Positions 24,980 through 36,752 of a stretch of DNA of 64,000 nucleotides are shown here, one piece after another; the first letter of the stretch is position 1; every line of letters begins with the position of its first letter. Under the pieces are notes generated by a model, which worked only from the letters and a program-made list of their open reading frames with translations, had not been told where the DNA came from and searched no databases. Both the position numbers and the translations under genes were made by a program. Location of the stretch: positions 2,852,001 through 2,916,000 of the forward strand of contig NC_003070.9 of assembly GCF_000001735.4 (NCBI RefSeq), in the 5' to 3' direction. Source of the DNA: Arabidopsis thaliana (taxonomy: Eukaryota > Streptophyta > Magnoliopsida > Brassicales > Brassicaceae).

Positions 24980-25693
24980 TATCATTTTTCTTTTTCTTTT
25001 TGGGTAAATGATCATATATATAAGTCGATTGTTGTTATTTGGTGTGAGTTTGAATGTGATCCGTGTGCGTATCAAATTTTGGATGGGAAATTTGAAACAG
25101 TAAAAATTTGTATATTCCTCGTTTGGGAAAAATGTATGTTTTGGTTAGTTATATGCAAAAATGTTGTTGAAGAAGTTTATACATAAAAAGTTAAATACAA
25201 AAAGATGGTAAGAAAACAATTGCAATTTCATGTTTAGAGGACTCTCCTATAGTTTAAGGTGAGAAAAAAATCACTAGATTTGATTGATAATATGAAAGTC
25301 AGTGATTTTGCGTTTTAAAACGTGATTCTGCATGTAAAATCGTAAGGAAAGGTTAGTTGTGTCTTTCGTAAACATGATTCTACAAGAAAAGCATTTTAAT
25401 AAACAAATTAAAGAATCATAAATTTCATTTAGCTTTTTTTCATTAAACCAAGTTCCACATACAAATACAACTTGCCAACCATAAAGTGAAAGGAGTTTTA
25501 TTTAGCTAGCCTAAAACCCATTTTCTCATTTTGCATAATGTGAAATAGAGTGGGATCTTAAACAGAGTCGTCTCTTGAGAACGTGGTCTCGTATGGTAGG
25601 CTCTCAATTTTGACAAGACATAATAATCATCGATCTCTCCACTATAAAATCAAATTTACTTTACACGACAAAGAGAAAAAGAGAGAGAGAAAG
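24980..25693. other. Spacer: ERD6 3' UTR and upstream of the phosphoglycerate-mutase-like gene
   Basis: No coding region seen. A GA-rich stretch (about 25672-25691) directly precedes the next ATG and is probably part of its 5' UTR. Confidence 0.5.
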
Positions 25694-27104
25694 ATGGTGA
25701 ATGAGAAGAAGATGCTCCCAAAACGCATCATACTAATGCGTCACGGTGAGTCAGCCGGTAACATCGACGCAGGGGCTTACGCGACCACACCCGATCACAA
25801 GATCCCTCTAACGGAAGAAGGAAGAGCGCAAGCGCGTGAGGCCGGGAAGAAAATGAGAGCCCTCATATCAACCCAAAGCGGCGGTGCGTGTGGAGAGAAT
25901 TGGCGCGTGTACTTCTACGTGTCGCCTTACGAGAGAACGAGGACGACTTTGAGGGAAGTAGGAAAAGGATTCTCGAGGAAGCGCGTGATAGGAGTGAGGG
26001 AAGAGTGTAGGATCAGAGAACAAGATTTTGGGAATTTTCAAGTGGAAGAGAGGATGAGAGTTGTGAAGGAGACGAGGGAACGTTTCGGTAGATTTTTCTA
26101 TCGTTTTCCCGAAGGTGAATCCGCCGCCGACGTCTACGATCGTGTTTCTAGTAAGTTCATTATTTTATTATAGTAGACATGAATACGATTATTGATATGG
26201 ATACTTGCATTAAAATAACATCGTTGAATTATATAACCTTTTTAATATAAGAAAACTAGTGAAATTCAAATTATAAGTTTTATATTGGTCAAGTCTACTT
26301 TCAGGACTTTTGACATGAGAAAAGAAGACGTATAGTTTGATTGGTTTTCGAATTTGTTGATTTTTTTGGGGAAGTATTCCACGTATAATAAACTAAGTAT
26401 TAAGAAAAATCATTTTACGGAACCAAAATTGTGCAACTGGTGAAAGTTGTAGATGTAGACTAATTTAGATAGAATTAGTTTGTAGAATCTTAGGCTGTAT
26501 CTTTAAATAAAATTACTGTAGGGACATTCAACATTTTATATTTCACAAAAAAAAAAGAAGTTTTTATTTTTGATCAGTGTTCAACTTATCTAGTAACACT
26601 AGTATATGTAAAGTGAGATCAATGTCCAAATTTTCATTTATTAAGAAATTTCATGGATGTTAAATCATGGATGTTATATAACATCGATCGATCAATGTCT
26701 CACCTAATTTCAAAGGTTTTCTGGAGTCTATGTGGAGAGACGTGGACATGAACAGGCATCAAGTGGATCCATCAAGTGAACTAAACCTAGTGATTGTGTC
26801 CCACGGACTGACATCTCGAGTGTTTCTAACAAAATGGTTCAAGTGGACGGTGGCAGAGTTCGAGCGGTTGAATAACTTTGGGAACTGCGAGTTCAGAGTG
26901 ATGGAGTTGGGTGCGAGCGGAGAGTACACTTTCGCGATACACCACAGTGAAGAAGAGATGTTGGATTGGGGCATGTCTAAAGATATGATTGATGATCAAA
27001 AGGATCGTGTTGATGGGTGTCGTGTAACAACATCAAACGATTCTTGTTCATTGCATCTCAATGAGTATTTTGATTTGTTAGATGTCACTGATGATGAAGA
27101 ATGA
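25694..27104 (+). CDS. Histidine phosphatase / phosphoglycerate-mutase-like protein
   Basis: 281-residue protein in two exons, 25694-26150 and 26716-27104 (phase-1 intron, A|GTAAGT). It belongs to the branch-1 histidine phosphatase superfamily. The phosphohistidine motif LMRHGES places the catalytic His at residue 17, SPYERTRTT supplies the second Arg, REQDFGNF the conserved acidic region, and VSHGLTSR the second His at residue 182. The N-terminus shows no clear transit peptide. It is about the size of other small plant members, and its substrate is not known from sequence. True cofactor-dependent glycolytic mutase activity is unlikely; a broad or specialised phosphatase is more probable. Corresponds to At1g08940. 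Confidence 0.93.
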
Positions 27105-27302
27105 CCACTAAATTTATATCGCTATACTTTGTTTTGCGTATTGAAAGTTTATAATATTTATTTCATTTGTTTGTTGGTTTTGTTAAATACCGAGTTTGTT
27201 ATCCAAGATCGAATTGAAATTCACATTTGGATATCGGTTTATTCTGGTTTACCCATTGGTGTATAAATTTATTAAAATTTAAGATGATATGGTAAACAAA
27301 AA

Positions 27303-27374
27303 GGGCGTTTGGTCTAGTGGTATGATTCTCGCTTAGGGTGCGAGAGGTCCCGAGTTCAATTCTCGGAACGCCCC
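27303..27374 (+). tRNA. tRNA-Pro (anticodon AGG)
   Basis: 72-nt cloverleaf. Acceptor stem GGGCGTT pairs with AACGCCC and is followed by discriminator C. The D-arm region holds the A box TGGTCTAGTGGT. The anticodon stem CTCGC/GCGAG closes loop TTAGGGT with anticodon AGG at 27335-27337. The T-arm is CGAG-TTCAATT-CTCG. A TTTTT Pol III stop lies at about 27391-27395. There is no intron and no encoded CCA, as usual for a nuclear tRNA. Confidence 0.96.
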
Positions 27375-27697
27375 TTTATAAACGTTATTATTTTTAAAAA
27401 TTCTGAGCAGATTAGCGTAAATGACGTATCTTTGTCTTGAAAATGAGGAAATGATTACAAAGGAATTCGTGTAAACATTATTAAATTACCAAGTTTATGA
27501 AAATCAATGACTAATTGACTTATTTTGGTTCACATTGAAAAAAAGAAACTTTTTTATTTTTAACATGGGACAATCAGATCTCTCAGCGATACTCAAATCA
27601 GATGCTATAACAGTATCAGCGAATCAGATGCTGAAATCTCTAAAACTAAAAACTTGGTTTGGCTGTTGTTAGATTTTGAAACCTGAATCTGAATGGC
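27375..27697. other. tRNA terminator and CCX5 upstream region
   Basis: Holds the T-run terminator of the tRNA gene and the promoter/5' UTR of the exchanger gene. A short upstream ORF (27693-27707, ATG GCA TGG AAT TGA) overlaps the start of the main coding sequence. Confidence 0.5.
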
Positions 27698-29877
27698 ATG
27701 GAATTGATTTCTTCTTCAACAATTGGAAACTCAGCTCTGTGTTTAACCCTAATCTCCATTCTCATCTTCTTCTTCCTCACTACAACCACCATTCCCACTT
27801 TCCCGGATCATCCTCTTCGTTCTCTTCTCGATGACTCCCAAATCACTACGAACAGTAGCTCAATCGTTAATCCCAAATCCTCTTGTGTCTCCTCTAGATC
27901 CCACGATAATGGCGGCGTCATCAACTATTTCTCCCTCCATTACTGTATCTTCAACGAAAACCTATTCTTCTCGATCCCAATATTGTCTCTTCTCATTCTT
28001 CTTCACTTTTACATACTCATTAAAACCGCTCAGACTCATTTCTCCACCGTCACTACAAAGCTCGCCGATCGTCTCAATCTCTCTCCAAGCATGGCTGCTG
28101 TGACTCTTTTAGCCTTAGGTAATGGCGCACCTGATGTCTTTGCCTCTGTTGCCGCCTTGCGTGGTGGTCAGTATCGAACCGGATTCGGAGCTATCTTATC
28201 CGCTGGAACTTTCGTCTCTGCCTTTGTAGTTGGGTTCGTTGCGATCTATGCAGCGCCGTTTCCGGTGGATGCTGCGTCATTTGTCAGAGATGTGCTTTTT
28301 TATTTGATTGCTGCTTTGTTCTTGTTCTATGTGTACTTGAGTGGTGAGATATTTGTGTGGCAAGCTATAGGGTTCGTTGGGTTTTATATATTCTTCGTTG
28401 GTTTCGTCTTCTGGATGGATTTTGGTACCAATGTTGAGAAAGGGAAAAGTATCAGTGAGGAAGAGAAGGATTTGTTGAGACTTCAGGATTGTGAGATTGC
28501 CGCAGGTTCTCTTGGGAGTTATAAAGCAGAGAAAGAACATCAATTTTCAGGAATTTTTCGGCTTTATGGAACGGTAAATTCTTCTTCACTCATCTTTGAG
28601 CTTTGTTTATCGATCATAATGCTGGAATTTTATGGTAGTATCATATTCAGCTACCAATTGTGAACTCCGATATTGTTTAGTTTAGATTATGCGTTTAAAG
28701 GTTTTAATTTGCTTCCTGTTTTCTTCTTAGTGTACTCTAAGGTTATGATAAGTCTCTGTGTTAGTCTAGTGAATGAGCATTTTCACTTGCTTAGGCGTTT
28801 TCAACTGGATTGTAGCTGTGTTGACAGCTCAGGAGCAATCGTTAGATCGGTTAGCTAGAGAGCTAACATGTTAGAAAGAAGTTGGGCAAAATGAGTTTGA
28901 GAGAATTTCGTAGGGTTTAGGATTGGGAACTGGTCAAGACTCGTTAATCAAGTCTCTCTATGATATGTATTCCTTTGGTGAATTCGACTCTAAAGGAGTT
29001 TACCTGTTTGGATCTTATCCAGGTTACTATATTTTTTCTGTTAGACTGCATTTAAGTTTGAAATAAGTTTAGTGAAGGTTGTCTGATTCTGCTTTTGCTG
29101 CTGTGATTGCAGATCTCGAGGATGTGGGAAACTCCTGTATCAGTTCTTTTGAACCTTACCATCCCAAAACCTTCTCCTTCGGAATGGTCTAGGTTTTATC
29201 GCTCTGCCAACATTGTTTTCTGCCCTTTTGCCCTTTTATACACTTGCAACTCTTTTGTACAACTAAACCACCCAATTTCATTCCTCTTTCCAAACACCCA
29301 TCTCCCGCTTTGGCTTGTTGTCCTCTTCATGACGTCTTCCCTAGCGTTCCTCCACTTCACAGTAGAAAAACAACCACCAAAAACCGAGCAACTGCCGGTC
29401 ATTGTTGTAGCTTTCATAATGAGTGTTTTCTGGATATCAACAATTGCTGGTGAGCTCCTTAACTGCTTGGCTGCGCTTGGAACCCTCCTTAAACTGCCTC
29501 CGGCGCTCCTTGGCCTAACCGTTCTTGCTTGGGGAAACTCGGTTGGTGACCTAGTTGCTGACGTGGCAGTTGCAAAGGCAGGTAGACCAGCAATGGCTAT
29601 GGCCGGTTGTTTTGCAGGTCCAATGTTTAACATGCTTGTTGGACTTGGATCGGCCTTGGTGATGCAAACAGCTAATGTATATCCAGACGCTTACAAACTT
29701 GGATTCCATGTAGGTATTGTGATAGCTTTCGTCTTCTTGTTGCTTAGTCTAATGGGATCTCTGTTGGTAATAACCTGGTCTAGATTCCGAGTTCCGAGAT
29801 TCTGGGGGATCTGTCTTGTTGGACTGTATGTTGCTTTCACATTTGTTAGTTTGATCATCGCCAGCGTTTCAACCTGA
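27698..29877 (+). CDS. CCX5: Cation/calcium exchanger CCX5 (CAX11)
   Basis: 546-residue membrane protein in two exons, 27698-28573 and 29113-29877 (intron ACG|GTAAAT to TTGCAG|ATC, phase 0). It has a hydrophobic signal-anchor-like N-terminus and two Na/Ca-exchanger halves of several TM segments each. The alpha-1 repeat is LLALGNGAPDVFAS (about residues 137-150) and alpha-2 is LTVLAWGNSVGDLVAD (about 427-443). The GNGxPD and GNSxGD pair is the mark of the CCX family, close to animal K-dependent exchangers. LNLTIPKPSPSEWSRFYRS is the family's typical start of the second half. The ATG at 27698 has a strong context (G at -3 and +4). Expected to export K+ or other cations across endomembranes. Corresponds to At1g08960. 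Confidence 0.94.
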
Positions 29878-31143
29878 TCATATGCGTGAAGTCTGCACAT
29901 TGAATAATCTAGGGTCAACCAGGGTTCATTGTTTAGGAATTTTTGTTGTCTAGAAGGGAATTGCCAAAATTTTGAGCTCAGCTGATGGCCACCGCCAGAC
30001 CAGTAATCTTCGAATCCCACAAAAAGTTCTTGTGATCGTCCGAGCCAGATTAGTAAAGTTTGGTAGATAGGTGATGGTAAAATATATGTGCTTTGGGAGA
30101 AGATTTTGACTCCCCCATCTGGTTTACTTTTCCATTGATTGTACTGGTCTTGTTTTTTTGGGTCTGTTATATATGTATAAACCACACATTTGTATTCTTT
30201 TGATATTAATGAGAAATACTTCATTGATCCTAGAATGTGTATTAGAGCAGAACAAAATGTTGATTCTGGTTCTTTTTTATGTGATTTGATTCTCTGTGAA
30301 TGCCAAATATGTTGTGATACAACAAAACTACTTGTGAAATTTGAACCTCCAAAGAAGATAATTAAAGGTTGCCAATTAAATCCTAAGAAGATAATAAAAA
30401 TGAATTAATTAATGTAAGAGATAAAACAAATCATGATCTGACAAGAGCAGAAGAATCTTGACATAAGCCCAATGGTTGACACGACACCCAGCTTTTAAAG
30501 CTCTTTCCACTTACTTCCCCTTGTCTTTCTAAATTCCTCCTCATTGTTAAAGTCGAAAAAAGGGTAAAGCAGCAAAACCCTAATAAAATCACAACAAATT
30601 AACACAAAAAAACCAGATCTTAAAACTCTCTCTACCCACCAAGAGGATCAACCAGTCTCTTCCCCTTCAGATTCTCCTTTCCACAGGTCACTCTCGTTTG
30701 CAGATTCTTTTTTTCAATTTGACTTGTTCTTACTTATATATTGTGGAATTCACATGATAAAATAATATGCTTGGTGTTGTAGGAACAATTCTAGTTGTTC
30801 TGTGTTAGCAGATTCTTTGTTCTGTCTATTTTGAAGGAAATTAAAGGCAATCCCTTTCGATATTTTCCTGTTTTCCTTATCAAATTTATGGGTTGGAATA
30901 AGTAGGTTGATGTATTGTCTTTTAATTCGAAGCTCAATTTTCATACTTATTGCTGTTTAGATCTTCAAGGTTAATCTAGAATTACAGATTAGACCATATA
31001 TAAAGTAAATTCAGCAGATTCTTATTTATGTAAATTGTTTGTTAGCAACCTTATCTCCTTCACATTTCTTTAAAATTCTGGTCAGATGTTTCTTAAGAGC
31101 TTAGAATGAATCCCAAAGTTCTGTTTTTTTATTCTGGTAGTGA
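29878..31143. other. CCX5 3' UTR and NF-YC9 promoter / 5' UTR
   Basis: No plus-strand gene. About 29878-30230 is probably CCX5 3' UTR. The NF-YC9 leader probably starts near 30500-30600 and contains an intron from CACAG|GTCACT (about 30686) to a TAG acceptor just before the ATG (about 31140). The reading frame seen on the minus strand at 29691-30224 is antisense to CCX5 and its 3' UTR and has no recognisable domain. Confidence 0.5.
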
Positions 31144-31839
31144 ATGGATCAACAAGACCATGGACAGTCTGGAGCTATGAACTATGGCACAAACCCATAC
31201 CAAACCAACCCGATGAGCACCACTGCTGCTACTGTAGCAGGAGGTGCGGCACAACCAGGCCAGCTGGCGTTCCACCAGATCCATCAGCAGCAGCAGCAGC
31301 AACAGCTGGCACAGCAGCTTCAAGCATTTTGGGAGAACCAATTCAAAGAGATTGAGAAGACTACCGATTTCAAGAACCACAGCCTTCCCCTTGCGAGAAT
31401 CAAGAAAATCATGAAAGCGGATGAAGATGTCCGTATGATCTCGGCTGAGGCGCCTGTCGTGTTTGCAAGGGCCTGTGAGATGTTCATCCTGGAGCTGACA
31501 CTCAGGTCGTGGAACCACACTGAGGAGAATAAGAGGCGGACGTTGCAGAAGAACGATATTGCTGCTGCTGTGACTAGAACCGATATTTTTGATTTCCTTG
31601 TGGATATTGTTCCCCGGGAGGATCTCCGAGATGAAGTCTTGGGAAGTATTCCGAGGGGCACTGTCCCGGAAGCTGCTGCTGCTGGTTACCCGTATGGATA
31701 CTTGCCTGCAGGAACTGCTCCAATAGGAAATCCGGGAATGGTTATGGGTAATCCCGGTGGTGCGTATCCACCTAATCCTTATATGGGTCAACCAATGTGG
31801 CAACAACAGGCACCTGACCAACCTGACCAGGAAAATTAG
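31144..31839 (+). CDS. NF-YC9: CCAAT-binding factor subunit NF-YC9 (HAP5C)
   Basis: 231-residue, intronless coding region, recognised as NF-YC9 (At1g08970). It carries a histone-fold (H2A-like) domain at about residues 75-150, starting [20 protein letters not shown] and running through [17 protein letters not shown]. The flanks are Gln-rich (a HQQQQQQQ tract at about residue 47) and Gly/Pro-rich at the C-terminus. It pairs with an NF-YB subunit, then joins NF-YA or CO-type CCT proteins to bind CCAAT or related sites in flowering, ABA and light responses. Introns appear to lie only in the UTRs: one before the ATG and one at 31849-32030 just after the stop. Confidence 0.97.
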   Translation: MDQQDHGQSGAMNYGTNPYQTNPMSTTAATVAGGAAQPGQLAFHQIHQQQQQQQLAQQLQAFWENQFKEIEKTTDFKNHSLPLARIKKIMKADEDVRMISAEAPVVFARACEMFILELTLRSWNHTEENKRRTLQKNDIAAAVTRTDIFDFLVDIVPREDLRDEVLGSIPRGTVPEAAAAGYPYGYLPAGTAPIGNPGMVMGNPGGAYPPNPYMGQPMWQQQAPDQPDQEN

Positions 31840-32454
31840 CAAGAAACTGTGAGTCTTCCAGCTTCTTTTAGGCCTACCTTGTAGTCTTGGGGTTTTGTTT
31901 CTGTTTTCGAATAATGGTAACCTTTGTATAACTTATTTCAGTATCGTCTCAGTTTGGTACTATGTCAGTTTTGGTATTCTTATCTTATTGAAGTAAAAAT
32001 GTGATAGTGTATTCGCTTTTCTCCCTGCAGCGTTCTAGTCTCGTCCAGGTGAAAGGAGGGAGACCTTAGACAAGAAAATGAAAAGAACATATCAGAATTG
32101 TCAAATTGGGTGTTGTAGAAGAATCTAAAGTGTTTATGTCTATCGATCCTTTTCTAAACGAGAAATTTAGGGATGAACCAGAAAGAAGAATGTATAAACT
32201 GTAAGAAACAAGTGTGCTTTTGACAAAAGTTTTTTTATTTGAATGTTAATTTCTGTGTCTTTATCACACATATTAAGTTATTATCCACAAAATGTATCTC
32301 ATTGGATATTTAAAACAAAAGGACAATAATATTAAGGAAAAGACAAAATAGAAAATGACTTGGCCACTGTAGCCGCGTTAATAATGTGATAGCTTTTATC
32401 TACAAGAAGCGTTACTTGGTCGTCATCTACCTTCTCAGAAAGGGAGCTGCATCA
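31840..32454. other. NF-YC9 3' UTR with intron, then AMI1 promoter
   Basis: AACT|GTGAGT at 31849 and CCCTGCAG|CG ending at 32030 define a likely 3' UTR intron starting 9 nt after the stop codon, too close to trigger decay by the usual 50-nt rule. 32050-32220 is the rest of the 3' UTR. The remainder upstream of AMI1 shows no gene. Confidence 0.55.
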
Positions 32455-34430
32455 ATGGCGACCAATAATGATTTTGGAGCTTTCATTGAGAAAGTTACAA
32501 TCTCTCCAACTTCTACTTCCTCGTCGCCTCCTTCTCTACAGGGTCTTACTTTCGCCATTAAAGACATGTAAGATATCCAACTACTTACAGAGTTTCTTCT
32601 ATACTTTCTTGTCAATCAATTTTTGAGCTTATTGCTTGGTTTGATCAGTTTTGATGTGGAAGGACGCGTTACCGGTTTTGGTAACCCGGATTGGTTAAGG
32701 ACACACTCGGCAGCTACTTCTACAGCTCCAGTAGTTTCATCTCTCTTAGAAGCTGGTGCCACAGCTTTGGGTATTACCATTATGGATGAAATGGCTTACA
32801 GGTTCAATTTCACATCTTTTCTGGTTTAGGAGTTCATGTTTTAAGAAACAGGATATGTCATAACAGAGGCTAGAACTAAAATATGACTAGGTTTGTTACG
32901 TTTTTTCTGAGCATGTTCTTACTTAATATGCAGTATAAACGGAGAAAATGCGCATTATGGGACTCCGAGAAACCCGATTGCTTTCGATAGAGTGCCTGGG
33001 GGATCATCGAGTGGCTCAGCCGTAGCTGTAGCTGCTCGTCTTGTGGATTTTTCTATTGGTGAGCTGAAGAAAAATTGCCAAAAGTTGTAACCATACTACT
33101 GATCATAAAGTATTTTTCTTCCCTGTCTAATTGGTTTTTGATCAATCAGGAACTGATACCGGAGGGAGTGTACGAGTTCCAGCATCTTACTGTGGGATTT
33201 TCGGTTTCCGGCCATCCCACGGTGCAGTTTCCACTGTCGGACTTACTCCAATGGCTCAGAGCTTCGACACAGTTGGTAACGAAAACTAAAATCCGAGATG
33301 TTAATGGTTAAACTGAATCTTGATATTGATGGATCCAACATTGTCTTTAGGATGGTTTGCTCGGGACACAGCCACTTTGAAACGTGTAGGTTGCGTTCTC
33401 CTGCAGCAGCATCACTTGAACCCCATCGAACCATCTCAACTGATTATCGCGGATGACTGCTTCAAGCTGTGTAGTGTACCGCATGATCTCTTGGTGCAGC
33501 CTCTGGTTGGATCCGTGGAAAAATCGTTTGGAGGTAAAAAGCATCACAAGAACTTGTTGTCAGAGATTATTCCTTGATGATTTTGTTACTTAATGATTTT
33601 GTTCTGTATCAAGGCAACACTGTAGTAAAGAAGGTGAATCTTGGAGAGTACATTGGACAGAATGTTCCAAGCCTTAAACATTTCATGACAAGTGACGATG
33701 TCACTACACAACAAGAGTTCTGCATTCCGTCTCTCATGGCCCTATCGAGTTCAATGAGATTGTTACAAAGGTACAACATTTTTCTCATTTTACATTCTAT
33801 CGATTTCTAATATATTACATAGGCATAACCAAAGTTTAGACATGAATTCAAGATAAACCACGGTGCATGGATCTCGTCGGTGAAGCCAGAGTTTGGTCCT
33901 GGAATATCAGAACGAATTGAGGAAGCTATCAGAACATCCGACGAGAAGATCGACCATTGCCGGTCCGTGAAATCTGAACTGATAACGGCTCTTTCAACTT
34001 TGCTCGGGGTACAACTAACTTATTCCTTTTTCTCCAAATTTCAGTTTGAAACACTTACCAGTAGACCGGTTTTATGTAAATCATACCAAATTTTGTAGGA
34101 GAAGGGTGTGTTGGTGATTCCAACGGTACCAGGTCCTCCACCGCATCTCCAAGCTAATGTGGCTGCACTTGAATCTTTCCGCAGCAGAGCCTTCAGCTTG
34201 TTGTCGATCGCAGGCGTTTCTGGATTCTGTCAGGTAATAACAACATCAATCTTCCTTCTTGTGGAGTCTGTTAAGAACTGGTCTGATCTTCCGGTGTTTT
34301 TTTCCCATGATAGGTGAGCATACCATTGGGGCTACACGAAAATCTTCCGGTTTCGGTATCATTGGTAGCTAAGTATGGCTCAGACGGTTTTCTTCTGAGT
34401 CTTGTGGATTCCCTTGCTGCATTTATTTGA
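32455..34430 (+). CDS. AMI1: Amidase AMI1 (indole-3-acetamide hydrolase)
   Basis: 425-residue amidase-signature enzyme, recognised as AMI1 (At1g08980), which converts indole-3-acetamide to the auxin indole-3-acetic acid in the cytoplasm. Exons: 32455-32567, 32649-32801, 32934-33058, 33150-33275, 33351-33533, 33614-33770, 33840-34008, 34099-34233, 34314-34430. The Ser-cisSer-Lys triad is visible: Lys36 in FAIKDIFD, the cis-Ser in [12 protein letters not shown] and the nucleophile-containing [11 protein letters not shown] loop. The length is the compact plant form, without the TPR or organelle domain of OEP64-type homologues. Every splice site is GT-AG and the frame is intact. Confidence 0.96.
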
Positions 34431-35328
34431 TTGACATGTCATAAACTTAATGCACTTTGAGCATATCTATTTTGCTTTCTGTTTATTATGTCATCGTAGC
34501 ATATCTGAATGGTTTTCTTGTCCCAAACCCAACAATGTATTAAATAAATTGTTGTATATGTTGGACAATTGTACTATTTGTCTTTTAGCGAAGTATTAAT
34601 GACAACTTAATATTAACTAGATTTCTTGTTCTTAATAGTGATTTTTAAAGTTCAAAATATTAATGTCAATAATAATAGGAGTTATTGTAAAAACTAAAGA
34701 AATATTAGATGTCAAAGAGGTCTTGTGAAAAGATAATTTTTATAATATAATAGAGTTTATGTTTCTTAGATATTATAATATTAATGACAACTTAATATTA
34801 ACTAGATTTCTTGTTATTAATAGTGATTTTGAAAGTTCAAATATTAATGTCAAAAATAATAGGAGTTATTGTAAAAACTAAAGAAATATTAGATGTCAAA
34901 GAGGTCTTGTGAAAGATAATTTTTTATAATATTAATAGAGTTTATGTTTCTTAGATATTATAATAGTTTTAGCTTTAAATATGTAGGAATACTTCTTCAA
35001 AAAGGACTAAAAATAAGGTTATTGTAAATATAATTATAGCATAGTAAGAATATATGATTAAAAAAAAAAAATTTGTAAATTTACTTTTAAAACAAAAAGT
35101 TGTAAATTTAGAAAATTAATTGCTAACTTACAATATATATCTATATTTGCTAAATTTAGAGAGTTGTATTTAATAAAATTAATATTGTTCAGATAAACAT
35201 AAACTGAACATAATTTTGACCAAGAACTGTATATAAAATATATGCATTGAACTCTTCAAACTTCTCAATATTTCATTTTTCTAAACCATTCTTAGTTATA
35301 TCTAGAAGAAACTCAAAAACTTAGTAAA
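34431..35328. other. Spacer between AMI1 and the B3-like gene, with a tandem duplication
   Basis: Very AT-rich. It holds AMI1 3' UTR, then the 185-bp tandem duplication listed separately, a poly-A tract at about 35060-35071, and the promoter of the small gene at 35329. No other gene seen. Confidence 0.5.
34594..34964 (+). repeat. 185-bp tandem duplication, two near-identical copies
   Basis: Copy 1 runs from about 34594 to 34778 and copy 2 from 34779 to about 34964. Both begin tattaatgacaacttaata and end ttcttagatattataata. They differ by only a handful of substitutions and one-base or few-base indels (for example ttgttcttaa/ttgttattaa, gaaaagataa/gaaagataa). No coding potential. The high identity points to a recent duplication. 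Confidence 0.92.
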
Positions 35329-35634
35329 ATGGATCCGAATATGATGATAGTAAAAACCCTATCAGAGACCGATTGTTCTCATGATAATAAATTGATTTTA
35401 CCAAGAGATAAGGTTGAGAACATAGTAAGAAGCACGGGAGTTCCAGTACCTCGAATGGGTATTCAAGTAGAAATTCTAGACAATACCAATTCCTATTGGG
35501 TAAATCTTAGACAAAGCCAAAGAGGTTATTTTATCGGACGTGGGTGGGGAGAACTTAGAGATGCAAGAAATCTTAAAGCAGGCGATGTCATCAAGTTATA
35601 TTGGCAAAATACCAAATTTATATTTTCTATGTAA
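35329..35634 (+). CDS. Small B3-like DNA-binding pseudobarrel protein
   Basis: Single-exon frame of 101 residues. About residues 18-101 read like a single B3 domain: KLILPRDKVENIV at the start, YWVNLRQSQRGYFIGRGW in the middle and LRDARNLKAGDVIKLYW near the end, matching the family pattern of a GW followed by LKxGDxIxxxW/F. The B3 fold binds DNA in ARF, ABI3 and REM factors. Here it stands nearly alone, with no activation or dimer domain, as in small REM-like or At1g08985-type plant proteins. The ATG at 35329 is the first in frame and follows an A-rich leader. Whether it binds DNA cannot be judged from sequence. Confidence 0.75.
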   Translation: MDPNMMIVKTLSETDCSHDNKLILPRDKVENIVRSTGVPVPRMGIQVEILDNTNSYWVNLRQSQRGYFIGRGWGELRDARNLKAGDVIKLYWQNTKFIFSM

Positions 35635-36752
35635 TTTTATTTTATTTCTTTTACCGGGAATGTTATCTTACATTCAATTCAATTTCTTAATAAATCTATT
35701 TAACTAATCTTTTGTCTAATAATTATATCTTGGATGGTTTTATATGTTTCATACAAAAAAGTTGCATTTCAATTTGTCATCTAAATTATGGATATTTTGT
35801 TAGATTTTTTGTTTTGGATCGATACAATTGTTAGTCAAAATAAATTATGTTTTGACAAAATAAAATAACTCTCATGTTATATATAATAGATTGTGACCTG
35901 CGTCTTAACACTAACTCAAATACTTACCATTGACGATTATGTTAACACATATATGTATACTATAAATTCTTTATGTTTCATTTTATATATTGTTTAGAGT
36001 TTCAGCACATAGATTAATAAATCATTTAATTTGTTGTTTTTCCTATTTCAAATTATGTTTGATCTACTTAAAAAAATTATCCAACGAAAAAACAAACAGC
36101 AGAATTTCAAGAGTCAAAAACTATAAAATAGTAATAATTTTTATGATAAAATTTGAAAGCAATTTTTGTTTGCTTCTACAACTTTTATAACTTTTATAAT
36201 AATTAACCCAATAATCAGCTTGTATGGGCCATACCTGATCATCACCTTATAGCGATTGATATAGATTTATCAACCGACTAATTAACAATAAATAATTTAA
36301 AATGCGATTTGAATGATTTCGTCCACGTTAACGACAACAAATTCACGTAGCTATAGCCAACAAAATATGTTATAAAAGCATAAATGAACTACCAATGTTT
36401 GTTTAATGTTTGATATCGCTATTTAAAAACAAAACAATCACAAGCTTGGTCACCAATTTGATATATATCCGATACACCTGTACCTGTTGTTCAAACTAAT
36501 TCTTAATTACAACACAAAACAGGCGCCTAACTTGCGCATGGAAGTTTATTACACAATTATTCGTAGACTCACCTAACGAATTGACTTCTACGCCAACGTG
36601 CGTCCATGCATCTCAAGATCCTTCTTCAATCATACACCCATGAATTCGCACATATACGTTGATGTATATGAGATTATGAAAAATTCACGTACACATTACA
36701 TGTATCTTATAGACATCGCTAAGAGCATAGAGAGAGAGAGAGTTGGGGGAAA
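35635..36752. other. Spacer between the B3-like gene and GUX5
   Basis: AT-rich, no supported gene. A GA-rich tract (about 36727-36742) just before the GUX5 ATG is likely 5' UTR. Confidence 0.5.

Noticed and set aside
28574-29112. Frames continuing from the first CCX5 exon and a small frame at 28673-28858
   Set aside because: They lie in the intron. Direct joining of 28573 to 29113 gives the expected family sequence and length.
29196-30224. Two minus-strand frames (145 and 177 codons) opposite CCX5
   Set aside because: They overlap the CCX5 exon and 3' UTR, have no recognisable domain and no promoter context.
31271-31320. CAG repeat in NF-YC9 as an unstable expansion
   Set aside because: The tract is short and interrupted (CAG/CAA mix with Leu and Ala codons) and encodes a normal Gln-rich region.
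31129-31842. 237-codon minus-strand frame opposite NF-YC9
   Set aside because: It is the antisense shadow of a well-recognised coding exon and shows no domain.
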